DNA of 64,000 nt, taken from Bdellovibrionales bacterium. GTDB taxonomy: Bacteria; Bdellovibrionota; Bdellovibrionia; Bdellovibrionales; JAMPXM01. The stretch covers positions 248,001 through 312,000 of the forward strand of contig JADJOF010000004.1 in assembly GCA_016713885.1 (NCBI GenBank), given 5' to 3'. The notes under the pieces are model-generated. The model made no database searches. It was given only the letters and a program-made list of their open reading frames with translations, and was not told where the DNA came from. A program made the position numbers and the translations under genes. Below are positions 63,074 through 64,000 of this stretch, one piece after another. Within the stretch, counting starts at the first letter, position 1. Every line of letters starts with the position of its first letter.

Positions 63074-63441
63074 TGTTCGAGGGCCACTCCTGCCTCAGTC
63101 ATTTGAATGATCTGCCCTCGCTCGGCCCGACGCAAAGTGAGCTTGGCGTGTGCCACTTCTGAGAGACGCTCCGGACGCATGGCTTTGGCGAGCTGAATTT
63201 GTAAATCACGCTCAACATCGCGCAGCCTGCGCTCTTCACGCGAGAGTTTCCACACGCTGTAGCCGAGACGCCGAATCTCCATCTTTGAAAAGGCGATAAA
63301 AAACAACGAGCCCATAATCACGGCGACACTGATAAATGGCGCCACGTTTCCCCAGCGCCACCAGCGCACGCCAGCTCTTGCTCGCACGCCACTTGTGCCC
63401 TCATCTGGTGTCGCCACCCATTCTCCACGCAGAGCAATCAT
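63070..63441 (-). CDS. ftsL: Cell division protein FtsL
   Basis: A 123-residue bitopic protein placed between rsmH and ftsI with 4-bp overlaps on both sides. One membrane helix (VAPFISVAVIMGSLFFIAF) is followed by a coiled coil (WKLSREERRLRDVERDLQIQLAKA) in the periplasm. FtsL sequences diverge widely; the call rests on topology, size and position. It forms the FtsQLB complex with FtsQ. Confidence 0.85.
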   Translation of the reverse strand: MIALRGEWVATPDEGTSGVRARAGVRWWRWGNVAPFISVAVIMGSLFFIAFSKMEIRRLGYSVWKLSREERRLRDVERDLQIQLAKAMRPERLSEVAHAKLTLRRAERGQIIQMTEAGVALEQ

Positions 63442-64000
63442 TCTTCATCTCCTTGGTCGGCCGTCGATCGACCGATCAGATGTGCGTACTTGTTCTTTGG
63501 AGACTTCGATTCCCCTGCCACGTACCGCCGAAACACCCTGAGCTTAGCACTTCGCGCGCGTGAGTTCTTCTCCACCTCGCCAAAGGTCGGTTTGGTAGCT
63601 TTGCGTCGAACCGCATCACCCATCACACCCTCTGCCGTTCTAAAAACTGTTTTACGATACGGTCCTCAAGTGAGTGAAACGTGATCACTGCCATGCGCCC
63701 ACCGGGTCGCAAACTTTCAACCGCCACCGGCAGTGCCGTCTCAATCACTTCAAGCTCTCGATTCACAAATAGTCTGAGCGCCATGAAGTATTGTGTCGCC
63801 GGATGAAATCCCTTTTTCGCCCAACCATCAACTCGCTCAATCAGACCCGACAGCTGAACCGTATCGACAAATGGTTTTAACTTTCGGTCAGAGGCAATCG
63901 CTCGCACCACTTTGTACGGACGCTCCACTTCGCCGAGTTCACGAAAGATCTGCACAAGCTCCTCTTCAGAAGCATCGCGAATCACGTCTGCAGCCGTACG
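63438..64000 (-). CDS. rsmH: 16S rRNA (cytosine1402-N4)-methyltransferase, C-terminal part (frameshifted)
   Basis: The C-terminal section of RsmH (MraW), cut by the window edge at 64000. The visible part has RPYKVVRAIASDR, FHPATQYFMALRLFVNRELE and RPGGRMAVITFHSLEDRIVKQF, all diagnostic. After FLERQ the frame shifts near 63634-63637 (one G missing in GG). The next frame carries the family's terminal motif NSRARSAKLRVFRR, with an additional tail. The 62-residue open frame there is therefore the RsmH C-terminus and not a separate gene. It starts the dcw cluster here and overlaps ftsL by 4 bp. Confidence 0.9.

Noticed and set aside
63438..63626. Separate 62-residue gene between rsmH and ftsL with 4-bp overlaps on both sides
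   Set aside because: It carries the RsmH terminal motif NSRARSAKLRV and lies one base out of frame from the rsmH body, so it is the frameshifted RsmH C-terminus.
1..64000. tRNA, rRNA, riboswitch or CRISPR features
   Set aside because: No cloverleaf, rRNA-like or regularly spaced repeat sequence was recognised by eye; dedicated covariance-model searches were not possible.

Overview
The window looks like a chromosomal segment of a Gram-negative member of the Bdellovibrionota (Bdellovibrio-like). This is inferred from several features: lipoproteins and outer-membrane barrels, LpxH, a complete dcw (division and cell wall) cluster, many small exported proteins of unknown family, and single-copy Y1/HUH (RAYT-like) transposase genes of a type I associate with Bdellovibrio. 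No rRNA, tRNA or CRISPR array was seen.

Layout. 1-8.6 kb: a partial AddB-like helicase/nuclease gene, three related outer-membrane barrels (PorV/OmpP1-like), two lipoproteins and one exported barrel-like protein, interrupted by an intact IS1-like element with 25-bp inverted ends. 8.6-13.3 kb: coaE, a membrane Ser/Thr kinase with PEGA-like repeats, and an acyl-CoA ligase. 13.4-19.3 kb: accessory exported proteins, a methyltransferase, a RAYT-like gene, an exported alpha/beta hydrolase, a barrel and a Gly/Tyr/Cys-rich lipoprotein. 19.4-25.9 kb: M3 oligopeptidase, nadK, recN, and a TPR/winged-helix regulator coupled to a small exported protein. 25.9-29.7 kb (minus): an operon of a small exported protein, an HExxH/DUF4105-like protease, a bilobed retropepsin-like protein and LpxH. 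A second IS element (29.77-31.42 kb) sits directly upstream of it.

31.5-64 kb (minus): the dcw cluster, transcribed rsmH-ftsL-ftsI / murE-murF / mraY-murD / ftsW-murG-murC-murB-ftsQ-ftsA-ftsZ. Three accessory blocks split it. Between ftsI and murE lie a LysR regulator, an HPF-like protein and small exported or acetyltransferase genes. Between murF and mraY lie a P-loop kinase, a GNAT and a second RAYT. Between murD and ftsW lie an operon with two predicted exported kinase-like proteins, a degenerate E2-acyltransferase-like protein, a winged-helix regulator and two exported proteins sharing a C-terminal tail.

Two points matter most. First, at least ten genes carry single-nucleotide frameshifts and two carry in-frame stops. 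The affected genes include ftsZ, murG, murD, murB and rsmH, which cannot all be dead, so most disruptions are probably sequence or assembly errors, and I have joined those genes across the breaks. Second, the best candidate for an undescribed system is the coupled three-gene operon at 44.8-48.7 kb. It encodes a DUF2252-type kinase-like protein, an unknown exported membrane-associated protein and a FAM20/HipA-like kinase-like protein, all with signal peptides.
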